Part shown: positions 32,703 through 40,987 of the stretch, one piece after another
How the letters are laid out: every line of letters starts with the position of its first letter
Position numbering within the stretch: the stretch's first letter is position 1
Assembly: GCF_003387075.1 (NCBI RefSeq)
Contig: NZ_QUMQ01000001.1
Location: 6,882,001-6,946,000, forward strand
From: Asanoa ferruginea
Lineage (GTDB): Bacteria > Actinomycetota > Actinomycetes > Mycobacteriales > Micromonosporaceae
DNA length: 64,000 nt
Direction: 5' to 3'
Made by a program: the position numbers and the translations under genes
The notes under the pieces: model-generated
What the model was told of the DNA's origin: nothing
Database searches by the model: none
Seen by the model: the letters and a program-made list of their open reading frames with translations, nothing else

Positions 32703-33968
32703 TCAGCTCCCGGTTCCGATGGCGGTGGCCTTCTGCTGGATCGTCTTCGCCGTGGTCGCGGCGTCCACATTCGACTTGCAGAGCTTCTCGACCTCGAGGT
32801 CGAACGAGGCCGCGATCTGCTCCCAGGTCGGGATCGCCGGCGGCGCCTTGGCGTCCTCCAACTGCTTGCCGAACACCTTGAGGAACGGGTCGCCGGACAG
32901 CGTGCTGTCGTCCCACGCCGACTGCACGGCCGGCAGGTCCTTGACCGCCTGATACCACTTGACCTGCACGTCGGGCTTGCTCAGCCACTGCACGAACTTC
33001 CAGCCGGCGTCGCGGTTCTTGGCGTCCTTGAAGACGGCCAGGTTGCTGCCGCCGATGAACGAGGTGCCGGTCTTCTTGGTCGGCATCGGCGCGACCGCGA
33101 ACTTCTGGTCGAAGCCGGCGCCGCCCTTCTCCTCGAGCAGGCCGATGTGCCACGGCCCGGAGATGAACGCGCCGATCTTGCCGCTGACGAAGTCGGGCTC
33201 CAGCGCACCGTCGGGCAGGTCCTTCGCGGACAGCCCGCTCTTGAAGAACGACTGGTAGTAGGCCAGTGCCTCGGTCATTTCCGGGCTGTCGAACGACAGC
33301 TTGTCGGCGGTCACGCCCTCGGCGCCGTTGGACCACGCGAACGGCATCACCGACTGCCAGCTACCGGTCTTGCCGGGCTGGAGGTGGAAGCCCTCCCGCA
33401 CGCCGTTGGCCTTCATCTTCGTGGCCATCGCGGTCAGGTCGTCCCAGGTCTTCGGGCCGTCCGGGAAGCCGGCCGCGGTGGCCAGGTCCTTGCGGTAGAA
33501 GATGCCGCGGGTCTCGACGTACCACGGCACGCCGTAGGAGGTGTCGTCGACGATCGTGGTGTCCCAGGCACCGGGGAAGAAGTCGTCCTTTTTGATCAGG
33601 TCCGGCGGCGTCGGGTCGAGCGCCCCGGTCTTGGCGAACTCGCCCTGCCAGGTGGTGCCGATCATCGACACGTCGGGCGTCTGCTTCGCCGCGATGGCGC
33701 TGGCGATCTTCTGGTGCGCGGCGTCCCACGGCACCGGGGTCACGTTGACCTTGGCGTCGGGGTTCTCGACCGAGAACTCCTTGGCGAACTCGGCGAGCTT
33801 CTCGCCTTCGGTGCCCATCGCCCAGACGGTGATCTCGCCGCTGGCCTTGCCTTCGGCAACCGTCTTGGCCTCGTCCTGCCCGCCGCCCGAGTCGCGACCG
33901 CAACCGGCCAGGGCGAGCGAGGCCGTCAAAGCGACCGCCGCCACGGCCGCGAACCTGCTCCTTCTCAT
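32703..33968 (-). CDS. Sugar ABC transporter substrate-binding lipoprotein
   Basis: A 421-residue extracytoplasmic binding protein with a lipoprotein signal (VAAVALTASLALAGCG; lipidated Cys 23). It has the family-1 solute-binding fold: ITVWAMGTEGEKLAEFAKEF at the start, and a later FISGPWHIGLLEE block. It delivers an oligosaccharide to the two permeases. GGAGGT precedes ATG 33968, 27 bp after the LacI gene, so the regulator and transporter are probably co-transcribed. Confidence 0.92.
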   Translation of the reverse strand: MRRSRFAAVAAVALTASLALAGCGRDSGGGQDEAKTVAEGKASGEITVWAMGTEGEKLAEFAKEFSVENPDAKVNVTPVPWDAAHQKIASAIAAKQTPDVSMIGTTWQGEFAKTGALDPTPPDLIKKDDFFPGAWDTTIVDDTSYGVPWYVETRGIFYRKDLATAAGFPDGPKTWDDLTAMATKMKANGVREGFHLQPGKTGSWQSVMPFAWSNGAEGVTADKLSFDSPEMTEALAYYQSFFKSGLSAKDLPDGALEPDFVSGKIGAFISGPWHIGLLEEKGGAGFDQKFAVAPMPTKKTGTSFIGGSNLAVFKDAKNRDAGWKFVQWLSKPDVQVKWYQAVKDLPAVQSAWDDSTLSGDPFLKVFGKQLEDAKAPPAIPTWEQIAASFDLEVEKLCKSNVDAATTAKTIQQKATAIGTGS

Positions 33969-33995
33969 GCCGTACCTCCGAGGGGATGGAGTTTC

Positions 33996-35012
33996 CTACA
34001 AGGGGTGTGCACCGCAGCTGCGTCGCACGACGAGCTGCGTGGGAAGGACCCGGCGCCGGGGCGCGGCGCGATCCGGGCCCGCGTTCCGTTCGCCGATGCG
34101 TCCGTCGAGCCAGCGCGCCGCGGTGGCGCCCAGGTCGCGCATCGGCTGGGAGACTGTGGTGAGGCCGGCGAACCGGGCGGCGAGCACGTCGTCCCACCCG
34201 GTCACGGCCACGTCGTCGGGCACCCGGCGGCCGGCCGCCTCGGCGGCCAGGTGCACGCCGAGGGCGACCTCGTCGTTGGCGCAGACGACCGCGTCCGGCA
34301 GGTCGGCCATCAGCTCGGCGCCGACCCGCTCGCCGGCCTCGACGTCGTAGTCGCAGACGCGCAGTTCGGGCTTCGGCAGGCCGTGCGCGCGCAGCGCCTT
34401 CGCCAGGCCGGCAAAACGGCCGGCCGCGTCGGGGGAGGCCGCCGGGTCACCGACGAAGACCATCCGCCGGTGGCCGTGTGCGATCAGATGCTCGGCGAGG
34501 TCGGCGGCGGTGCGCTCGTTGCGGGTGCGGATCGTGTCGACGCCCTCGACCGGCGGGCGGGCCAGCAGCACCAGCGGGGTGCCGGTGGCGGCGATCGCCC
34601 GCACGGTGTCGTCGCCGACGGTGTTGCCCATGACGGCCAGGCCGTCGACCCGGCCGGCGAGGTCGAGCACCGCGGCCTCGGCGTCGCGCCGGCCGTGCGT
34701 GGTCAGGATCAGCACGCTGCGGCCCAGCTCGGAGGCGGCCTCCTCGTAGCCGAGCACGACCTCGGCGTAGTAGGGGCCGGTGAGGTCGGGGAAGACGATC
34801 CCGTTGGCGGCGTGCCGCCCTTCGGCCAGCGAGCGGCCGAGCTGGTTGGGGGTGTAGTTGAGCGCCTCGACAGCGGCGCGCACTCTCGCCCGGGTCGCCT
34901 CGGTGACCAGAGAGGAGTCGCGCAGGGCCCGGGAGACGGTGGCGATCGACACGCCGGCGTGCTCGGCGACCTCGTAGATGGTCGCCGCCTTCGACTTTGA
35001 AAGCGCTTTCAT
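33996..35012 (-). CDS. LacI-family transcriptional regulator
   Basis: A 338-residue regulator. The HTH is at residues ~10-30 (ATIYEVAEHAGVSIATVSRALRDSSLV), followed by the hinge NYTPNQLGRSLAEGR and a sugar-binding domain ending with the VTGWDDVLAARFAGLTTVSQP block. ATG 35012 (MKALSKSK) is preferred; a second ATG is 6 bp upstream. The first codons themselves form the palindrome TGAAAGCGCTTTCA, a typical LacI-family operator. This implies direct autorepression of this regulator-first operon. Confidence 0.92.
   Translation of the reverse strand: MKALSKSKAATIYEVAEHAGVSIATVSRALRDSSLVTEATRARVRAAVEALNYTPNQLGRSLAEGRHAANGIVFPDLTGPYYAEVVLGYEEAASELGRSVLILTTHGRRDAEAAVLDLAGRVDGLAVMGNTVGDDTVRAIAATGTPLVLLARPPVEGVDTIRTRNERTAADLAEHLIAHGHRRMVFVGDPAASPDAAGRFAGLAKALRAHGLPKPELRVCDYDVEAGERVGAELMADLPDAVVCANDEVALGVHLAAEAAGRRVPDDVAVTGWDDVLAARFAGLTTVSQPMRDLGATAARWLDGRIGERNAGPDRAAPRRRVLPTQLVVRRSCGAHPL
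34998..35011. promoter_or_regulatory. Palindromic LacI-family operator over the lacI start codon
   Basis: TGAAAGCGCTTTCA is a perfect 14-bp palindrome with the central CG typical of LacI/CcpA/CytR-like operators. It begins within the ATG of the LacI gene, so bound repressor would block the operon at its first codons. No second copy was seen before the binding-protein gene. Confidence 0.75.
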
Positions 35013-35129
35013 CGCCACGGCGCCGAAGCTACCCGTTCGTCATGATCCCGAAACTTTGAGTTCACGATGTGTGCCTCGCGACAAATCGGTCAAGGCCCGA
35101 TCTCGCCAGGTTCCACCATGGACGGTCGC

Positions 35130-36050
35130 TCAGCCGAAGTGAAAGCCGGCCACCACGGCCCGATGATCTGTCGCGGGCGTGCGCACCACAGTGGACGTCG
35201 TCGCGGTCAGGCCGCGGTAGAAGATCTGGTCGGGCCGGATCACCGGCAGCGTCGCGGGCCAGGTCGCACCCGGGCCGCGCCCGGCGTCGCCCTGCGCGTC
35301 GCGGACGTGTTCGCGCAGCGGGGCGATCACCCGGTCGGTGATCGCCGTGTTGAAGTCGCCGGCCACCACCAGCCGCTCCGCGGGGTCGCCGGCCACCGCG
35401 TCGGCCAGCGCCCGCAGCGAGCGGTCGCGGGTCGCGGTCACCCCGGGCCGGGCCGATCCCAGGTGTACGGCGTAGACGGCGACCTCGCCCTCGGGCGCCT
35501 CGACGACCGCGCGCAACGCCCGCTCCCAGCCCAGCGCCGTGTCGACGGGCGCGTAGTCGCGGATCGGGAATCGGCTCCACAGCTCCACCGTGGAGACGCG
35601 CACGTGGTAGTCGTAGTGCTCGCTCATCGTCTCGGCGACCGTCTCCTGCAGCCCGTCGGCGACCTCGACCAGCGCGACCACATCAGCGTCCTGCGCCACC
35701 ACCGCGCCGGCGGTCGCGGTCGGGTCGGGGTTGGCGGCGTTGACGTTTTGGCTGGCCACCCGCAGTTGCGTGGCGCCCGGGTCGCCCTTGGGCAGCCAGG
35801 CGCGGCCGAACAGGAATCCCCACAGCAGCAACGGCACCACCGCCGCCACGACGGCCAGCTTGGTGCGGGCCAGCACCGCGCCCAGGATCAGCACCGGCAC
35901 GGCGAGCAGCAGCAGCGGCGCGGCGGTGTCGAGCACGCTGCCGAACCCGGCCACGTTGGGCACGGAGCGGTGGAACGCGAGGGCGACGGTCACGACGAGC
36001 GCAACGAACACCACAACTGCGGTGACGAGTCGCCGTGGTGTGGGAAGCAC
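35130..36050 (-). CDS. Membrane-anchored EEP-family hydrolase
   Basis: A 306-residue protein. Three N-terminal hydrophobic segments (LVTAVVVFVALVVTVALAF, LLLLAVPVLILGAVLA, LAVVAAVVPLLLWGFLF) precede an endonuclease/exonuclease/phosphatase domain with VASQNVNAAN, VVALVEV (metal Glu), AVHLGSARPG, LVVAGDFNTA and TDHRAVVAGF. Family members include nucleases and sphingomyelinase-like phosphodiesterases; the catalytic domain is predicted to be outside the cell. GTG 36050 lies 6 nt after a TAGCGT box, suggesting a leaderless mRNA. Confidence 0.88.
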   Translation of the reverse strand: MLPTPRRLVTAVVVFVALVVTVALAFHRSVPNVAGFGSVLDTAAPLLLLAVPVLILGAVLARTKLAVVAAVVPLLLWGFLFGRAWLPKGDPGATQLRVASQNVNAANPDPTATAGAVVAQDADVVALVEVADGLQETVAETMSEHYDYHVRVSTVELWSRFPIRDYAPVDTALGWERALRAVVEAPEGEVAVYAVHLGSARPGVTATRDRSLRALADAVAGDPAERLVVAGDFNTAITDRVIAPLREHVRDAQGDAGRGPGATWPATLPVIRPDQIFYRGLTATTSTVVRTPATDHRAVVAGFHFG

Positions 36051-36133
36051 TGTCTGACGCTACACGGGCCTGTCACGCGGATCGGGGCGATCCGCCCGTG
36101 TCGGCACGCGCAGTGTCCACGCCAGAGGTTAGG

Positions 36134-36163
36134 TTGACCTTCTTGAAGATTAGGCTAACCTAA
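36134..36163 (+). promoter_or_regulatory. Iron-box promoter (DtxR/IdeR-type) of siderophore operon
   Basis: Bases 36145-36163 match the IdeR/DtxR consensus TTAGGTTAGGCTAACCTAA at 16 of 19 positions (TTAGGCTAACCTAA is exact at 36150-36163). TTGACC (36134-36139), a 16-bp spacer and TAACCT (36156-36161) form a promoter whose -10 lies inside the box, 7 nt before ATG 36169. Fe2+-bound repressor would therefore block transcription directly. Confidence 0.85.
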
Positions 36164-36168
36164 CCCGC

Positions 36169-36987
36169 ATGTCCCAGGAGTTGCGCGGGGTCGATCTCGA
36201 CCTCGCCTATCACGGCACGCCGGTCGTGCATGGCGCGTCGATCACCCTGCGTCCCGGCCGGGTCACCGCGCTGGTCGGCCCCAACGGCAGCGGCAAGTCG
36301 ACCCTGCTGCGCGCGCTCGCGCGGCTGCACAAGCCGGACGCCGGCGACGTGAAGGTCGACGACGAGTCGGCCCTGACACTCTCCCCGCGCGACTTCGCCC
36401 GCCGGGTCACGCTGCTGGCCCAGAGCCGTCCGGTCCCGAGCGGCGTCAGCGTCCGCGACGTGGTCGGCTACGGCCGCCACCCCTACCGGGGTCGCTGGCG
36501 CGCCGACGACCCCGACGGCCCGCGCGCGATCGCCTGGGCACTCGACGTGACCGGGGTGGCCGGGATGGCCGACCGCGCGGTCGACGAGCTCTCCGGCGGC
36601 GAGCGGCAGCGCGTCTGGCTGGCCACCTGCCTCGCCCAGGACACCGGCGTGCTGCTGCTCGACGAGCCAACCACCTTCCTCGACCTGCGCTATCAGGTGG
36701 AGATCCTCGACCTGACCCGCGACCTCGCCGACGACCACGGCGTCGCCGTCGGCGTGGTGCTGCACGACCTCGACCAGGCCGCCGCGGTGGCAGACGAGGT
36801 CGTGCTGCTCGACGGCGGGCGGGTGCGGGCCGCCGGCGCACCGCGCGACGTGCTCACCGAGCCGGCCCTGACGCAGACCTACGGCATCCCGGTCGAGGTG
36901 CTCGTCGACCCGGAGACCGGCCACCTCACCACCCGACCCGTCGGCCGGCACCATCGCCGGTCGCGTACCGAAAGAGAATCCGTATGA
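36169..36987 (+). CDS. Siderophore ABC transporter ATP-binding protein
   Basis: A 272-residue ATPase of the FecE/FhuC type. Walker A GPNGSGKST is at ~38-46, the signature LSGGERQRVWLA at ~142-153, Walker B LLLDEPTTFLDL, and the switch His in VVLHDLDQAA. It powers import of ferric siderophores through the fused permease encoded two genes downstream. It is the first gene under the iron box, with a probable leaderless ATG, and overlaps the binding-protein gene by ATGA. Confidence 0.94.
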   Translation: MSQELRGVDLDLAYHGTPVVHGASITLRPGRVTALVGPNGSGKSTLLRALARLHKPDAGDVKVDDESALTLSPRDFARRVTLLAQSRPVPSGVSVRDVVGYGRHPYRGRWRADDPDGPRAIAWALDVTGVAGMADRAVDELSGGERQRVWLATCLAQDTGVLLLDEPTTFLDLRYQVEILDLTRDLADDHGVAVGVVLHDLDQAAAVADEVVLLDGGRVRAAGAPRDVLTEPALTQTYGIPVEVLVDPETGHLTTRPVGRHHRRSRTERESV

Positions 36988-37961
36988 AGCGCTTGACCCT
37001 GTTCGCCGCGGCCGCCGTCGCGGTCATGGCGGTCGGTGCCTGCGGCACCACCGAGGAGGCCGCCGCACCGGCGCCCACGTCATCCTCGGACGCGGCCACC
37101 GGCCCGGTCACCGTCAAGGACGGCCGGGGCAAGGAGATCACCCTGCCGAAGCCGGCGACCCGGGTGGTCAGCCTCGAGTGGGGCGAGACCGAGATGCTGG
37201 TCAGCCTCGGTGTGATGCCGGTCGGCAGCGCCGACACCAAGGGCTACGCCGTCTGGGACACCGCGGCCAAGCTCGACCCCTCGGTCAAGGACGTCGGCAC
37301 CCGCGGCGAGCCCAGCGTCGACTCGGTCGTCGCCTTGCAGCCCGACCTCGTCGTGATGGAGGCCGAGCGCGGCGCCCCGATCGTCGCGCAGCTCGAGAAA
37401 TACGTGCCGGTGCTGGTCACCATCGGCAGCGACGCCACGCGCAACCTCGACCGGCTGCGCGACGACGTCACGATGATCTCGACGGCGGTCGGTAAGAAGG
37501 CCGAGGGGGAGAAGCTGCTCTCCGACCTCGACGCCCGGATCGCCTCGGCGAAGACCGAGCTCGGCGCGGCCAGCAAGCCGTTCGCCATGGCCGACGGCTG
37601 GAAGGAAGGCAGCACCGTCTCGATCCGGATGTTCGGCAAGGGCTCGCTGGTCTCCGACCTCGGCACCGCGATCGGCCTGGAGAACGCCTGGACCAAGGCC
37701 GGCGATCCACAGTGGGGGCTCGGCCAGACCGACGTCGAGGGCGTGAAGACGCTCGACGGCAAGGGCGTGCGGTTCTTCTACAACGCCTCCGACGGCGTCG
37801 ACGTCTTCACCGACGGCCTGAAGGGCAACGCGATCTGGGACGCGCTCGACTTCGTCAAGGCCGGCAACGCGCAGAAGCTGCCCCCGGGCATCTGGACGTT
37901 CGGTGGACCGAAGTCGTGCATCCAATGGATCGACGCGGTCGTCGCGGCGTACCGGGCCTGA
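36984..37961 (+). CDS. Siderophore-binding lipoprotein
   Basis: A 325-residue binding protein with lipobox VGACG (Cys ~20) and the class III periplasmic-binding fold of ferric-siderophore receptors: KPATRVVSLEWGETEMLVSLGVMPVGSAD near the start, VVALQPDLVVMEA, and a long connecting helix. It hands ferric siderophore to the permease. It lies between the ATPase and permease genes, overlapping both (ATGA, TGATG). Confidence 0.92.
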   Translation: MKRLTLFAAAAVAVMAVGACGTTEEAAAPAPTSSSDAATGPVTVKDGRGKEITLPKPATRVVSLEWGETEMLVSLGVMPVGSADTKGYAVWDTAAKLDPSVKDVGTRGEPSVDSVVALQPDLVVMEAERGAPIVAQLEKYVPVLVTIGSDATRNLDRLRDDVTMISTAVGKKAEGEKLLSDLDARIASAKTELGAASKPFAMADGWKEGSTVSIRMFGKGSLVSDLGTAIGLENAWTKAGDPQWGLGQTDVEGVKTLDGKGVRFFYNASDGVDVFTDGLKGNAIWDALDFVKAGNAQKLPPGIWTFGGPKSCIQWIDAVVAAYRA

Positions 37962-40063
37962 TGAGCCTGGACACGATGGAGGCGGCGGCCGAGGCACCGG
38001 CCGCCGCCGGCCGCCCGGCGCCGAAGCGGGTCCGGGTGGCGGCGGCGTTCGCCGTCGCCCTCGCCCTGACCGTGGTCCTCGCCGCGGTCCACCTCACCCA
38101 GGGCACCTCCTCGGTAGGCGCGGCCGACCTGCTGAAGCTGCTCTTCGGCGGCGACGACGCGGGTGCCGCCCAGGTGCTGGTCGCGTCGCGGCTGCCCCGG
38201 TTGCTGGCCGCCCTGGTGGTCGGCGCGGCGCTCGGCGTCGCCGGCGCGGGCCTCCAGTCGCTGGCCCGCAACGCGCTCGCGTCGCCGGACACCATCGCCG
38301 TCAACGCCGGCGCCTACCTCGCGGTGGTCGCCGCGTCGGCCTTCGGCGTCAGCCTCGGCGTGCTGCCCTCCGGCGCGCTCGCGTTCCTCGGCGGCCTCGC
38401 CGCCGCCGGTCTGGTGCTCGCCCTCTCCTCCGGCGGGCGGGCCGGCCCGACCCGGCTGATCCTCGCCGGCACCGCGGTCGCGCTGGCCCTAGGCTCCCTC
38501 ACCACGGTGCTCCTCCTGCTCTTCGAGCAGAACACCATCGGCCTGTACGCGTGGGGCAACGGCTCCCTGGTGCAGAGCGACCTGGCCGCGGTCACCCGGC
38601 TCTCCCCGGTCGTCGCGTTCGGCGTGGCCGGCCTGCTGCTGGCCGCCCGGCGGCTGGACATCCTGGCCCTCGGCGACGACCCGGCCACCGTGCTCGGCGT
38701 GGACGTGCGGCGTACCCGCCTGATCGTGGTGGTGTTCACGGTCCTGCTCGCCGCGGCCGCCGTGACGCTGTGCGGCCCGGTCGGCTTCGTCGGCCTGTGC
38801 GCGCCGGTCATCGTCCGGCTGCTCGCCCGCGTCGTGCCCGGCGTCCAGCGGCACGCCGTGCTGCTGCCGCTGTCGGGCATCGTCGGCGTGCTCGTCGTGG
38901 TCGGCTCCGACGTGCTGCTGCGGGCCGCGATCGGCGCCCAGGCCGGCGTCGAGGTGCCGACCGGCGTGGTCACCTCGCTGTTCGGCGCCGCGCTGCTGAT
39001 CTGGCTGGCCCGCCGGCACCGGGACGCCGGCAACACCCCGCAGTCGACCTCCGGCCGGCTGCGCTCCCGGGGTGCGTTCGTGCTCGTCCTCGGGATCAGC
39101 GCGGCGCTGACGGTCGCCGCGCTGGTCGTCGGCATGCTCGCCGGCGACACCTGGGTGCTGCTCGGCGACGTGGTCAACTGGCTCCGCGACCAGACCGGGC
39201 CGGCCTACACGTTCGTGCTCGACCAGCGCTACCCGCGGGTGTTCGCGGCCCTGCTGGCGGGGGCGGCGCTCGCGGTGGCCGGCACGACCGTGCAGGCGGT
39301 CTGCCGCAACCCGCTGGCCGAGCCGGGCCTGCTCGGCATCTCGGCCGGTGCCGGCGTCGGCGCGGTCATCCTCATCTCGGTGGCGCCGCTGGCCTCAGTC
39401 TGGTTGATGTCCGGTGTGGCCGGTGCCGGCGCGCTGGTCGCCTTCGCGATCGTCTACGGCCTGGCCTGGCGCGGCGGGCTCAGCTCCGACCGGCTGGTGC
39501 TGGTCGGCATCGGCATGCAGACCGGGCTGTTCGCGGTGATCTCGATGATCATCATCGCCACCGACCCGTGGAACACCGGCAAGGCGCTGACCTGGCTGTC
39601 CGGCTCGACCTACGGCCGCACGGCCGGCCAGGTGGTGCCGGTGCTGGTGGCCCTCGCGATCGCGGTGCCGCTGCTCGCGTACGCCCGGCGTGATCTCGAT
39701 CTGCTGGCCCTCGACGAGGACACGCCGCGAGTGCTGGGCGTGCGGCTCGAACGCACCCGGATGGTCGCTCTCGTCTCGGCCGCGCTGCTCACCTCGACGG
39801 CGGTGTCGGCGGTCGGCGTGGTCGGCTTCGTCGGCCTGGTCGCGCCGCACGCCGCCCGGGCCCTGGTCGGTGGCCGGCACGCCCGGGTGCTGCCGGTGGC
39901 CGCCCTGCTCGGCGCGCTGATGGTCAGCGCCGCCGACACGGTCGGCCGCACAGTCATCGCGCCGGCCCAGATCCCGGCCGGTCTGGTGACCGCGCTGATC
40001 GGCACTCCCTATTTCGTCTGGCTCCTATGGCGGTCGCGGACCGCGTCCGGAGGTGTGTCATGA
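37961..40063 (+). CDS. Fused dual FecCD-type siderophore permease
   Basis: A 700-residue membrane protein made of two FecCD domains in tandem, like FhuB. The first half (~25-345) carries ARNALASPDTIAVNAGAYLAV and GPVGFVGLCAPVIVRLL; the second (~375-695) carries CRNPLAEPGLLGISAGAGVGA and GVVGFVGLVAPHAARAL. Around 20 helices are predicted. One polypeptide thus supplies both halves of the channel. ATG 37961 overlaps the binding-protein stop, and the 3' end overlaps the siderophore-interacting protein gene. Confidence 0.93.
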   Translation: MSLDTMEAAAEAPAAAGRPAPKRVRVAAAFAVALALTVVLAAVHLTQGTSSVGAADLLKLLFGGDDAGAAQVLVASRLPRLLAALVVGAALGVAGAGLQSLARNALASPDTIAVNAGAYLAVVAASAFGVSLGVLPSGALAFLGGLAAAGLVLALSSGGRAGPTRLILAGTAVALALGSLTTVLLLLFEQNTIGLYAWGNGSLVQSDLAAVTRLSPVVAFGVAGLLLAARRLDILALGDDPATVLGVDVRRTRLIVVVFTVLLAAAAVTLCGPVGFVGLCAPVIVRLLARVVPGVQRHAVLLPLSGIVGVLVVVGSDVLLRAAIGAQAGVEVPTGVVTSLFGAALLIWLARRHRDAGNTPQSTSGRLRSRGAFVLVLGISAALTVAALVVGMLAGDTWVLLGDVVNWLRDQTGPAYTFVLDQRYPRVFAALLAGAALAVAGTTVQAVCRNPLAEPGLLGISAGAGVGAVILISVAPLASVWLMSGVAGAGALVAFAIVYGLAWRGGLSSDRLVLVGIGMQTGLFAVISMIIIATDPWNTGKALTWLSGSTYGRTAGQVVPVLVALAIAVPLLAYARRDLDLLALDEDTPRVLGVRLERTRMVALVSAALLTSTAVSAVGVVGFVGLVAPHAARALVGGRHARVLPVAALLGALMVSAADTVGRTVIAPAQIPAGLVTALIGTPYFVWLLWRSRTASGGVS

Positions 40064-40944
40064 CCCCCTCGTGGCGGTTCTTCCCCGTGACCGTCGGCGC
40101 GGTGCGGCGGGTCAGCCCGTCGTTCGTCCGGGTCACGTTCATCGGCGACTGCCTCAAGGCGTTCGCAGACAACGGCTACGACCAGCGGATCAAGCTGTGC
40201 CTCCCGGTGCCGGCACACGGCTTCGACCACCTGCCGACCGACGAGGACTGGTGGTCGCGCTGGCGCGCGCTGCCGGACGACCGGCGGAACCCGATCCGCA
40301 CCTACACGGCGGCGGAGGTGCGGGCCGACGCCGGCGAGGTCGACGTCGACATGGTGGTGCACGGCGACGGCGGGCCGGCGTCCCGCTGGGTGCTGACCGC
40401 CGCCGCCGGCGACCCGCTGGTGCTGATCGGCCCCAACGCCGAGCACGACGGTGACCACGGCGGTCTGGAGTTCCGCCCGCCGGCCGGGGTGCGCCGGCTG
40501 CTGATCGCGGGCGACGAGACCGCGGTGCCGGCGGTGGCCGCGATCCTGGCCCGGCTGCCCGGCGACGCCCGCGGCGAGGTGGTGCTGGAGGTCCCGACGC
40601 CCGAAGACGTCCTGCCGCTGGCCGCACCGAGCGGCGTGCGGGTGACCTGGGTGTCCCGCGACGGCGCCCACGACTACGGCGCGCCGCTGGTGGCCGCGGT
40701 CCGGCACGTGGTGGCCGGCCAGCCGGTCCCGGCCGGGGTCCGCGCGGTGGTCGACGAGCTCGACCCCGACGGCGACATCTGGGAGGTGCCGGAGGAGGGC
40801 GCGGTCGGCGAGCGCTACGCCTGGCTGGCCGGCGAGTCGGCCGCGATCACCACCCTGCGCCGGCACCTGGTCAAGGAGCTGGGCTGGGACCGAAAGTCGG
40901 TGGCATTCATGGGCTACTGGCGCCACGGCCGCGCGGAGTCGTGA
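40060..40944 (+). CDS. Siderophore-interacting protein (ferric reductase)
   Basis: A 294-residue FAD-containing protein of the ViuB/SIP family that reduces ferric siderophores in the cytoplasm to release iron. Visible blocks are PSFVRVTFIGDCLKAF, the FAD site PIRTYTAAEVR (RxYT), LLIAGDETAVPAVAAILARLP and the C-terminal YAWLAGESAAITTLRRHLVKELGWDRKSVAFMGYWRHG. GGAGGTG precedes ATG 40060, which overlaps the permease stop. It completes the uptake-and-release operon. Confidence 0.94.
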   Translation: MTPSWRFFPVTVGAVRRVSPSFVRVTFIGDCLKAFADNGYDQRIKLCLPVPAHGFDHLPTDEDWWSRWRALPDDRRNPIRTYTAAEVRADAGEVDVDMVVHGDGGPASRWVLTAAAGDPLVLIGPNAEHDGDHGGLEFRPPAGVRRLLIAGDETAVPAVAAILARLPGDARGEVVLEVPTPEDVLPLAAPSGVRVTWVSRDGAHDYGAPLVAAVRHVVAGQPVPAGVRAVVDELDPDGDIWEVPEEGAVGERYAWLAGESAAITTLRRHLVKELGWDRKSVAFMGYWRHGRAES

Positions 40945-40974
40945 GCCAATCCGGCGGCGCGGCCGGCGGTCAGC

Positions 40975-40980
40975 TAGGTT
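40975..40980 (+). promoter_or_regulatory. Probable -10 box of PAP2 gene
   Basis: TAGGTT lies 7 nt before ATG 40988 and no Shine-Dalgarno is present. This fits leaderless initiation and separates the gene from the iron-regulated operon. Confidence 0.4.
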
Positions 40981-40987
40981 TCTCGGC

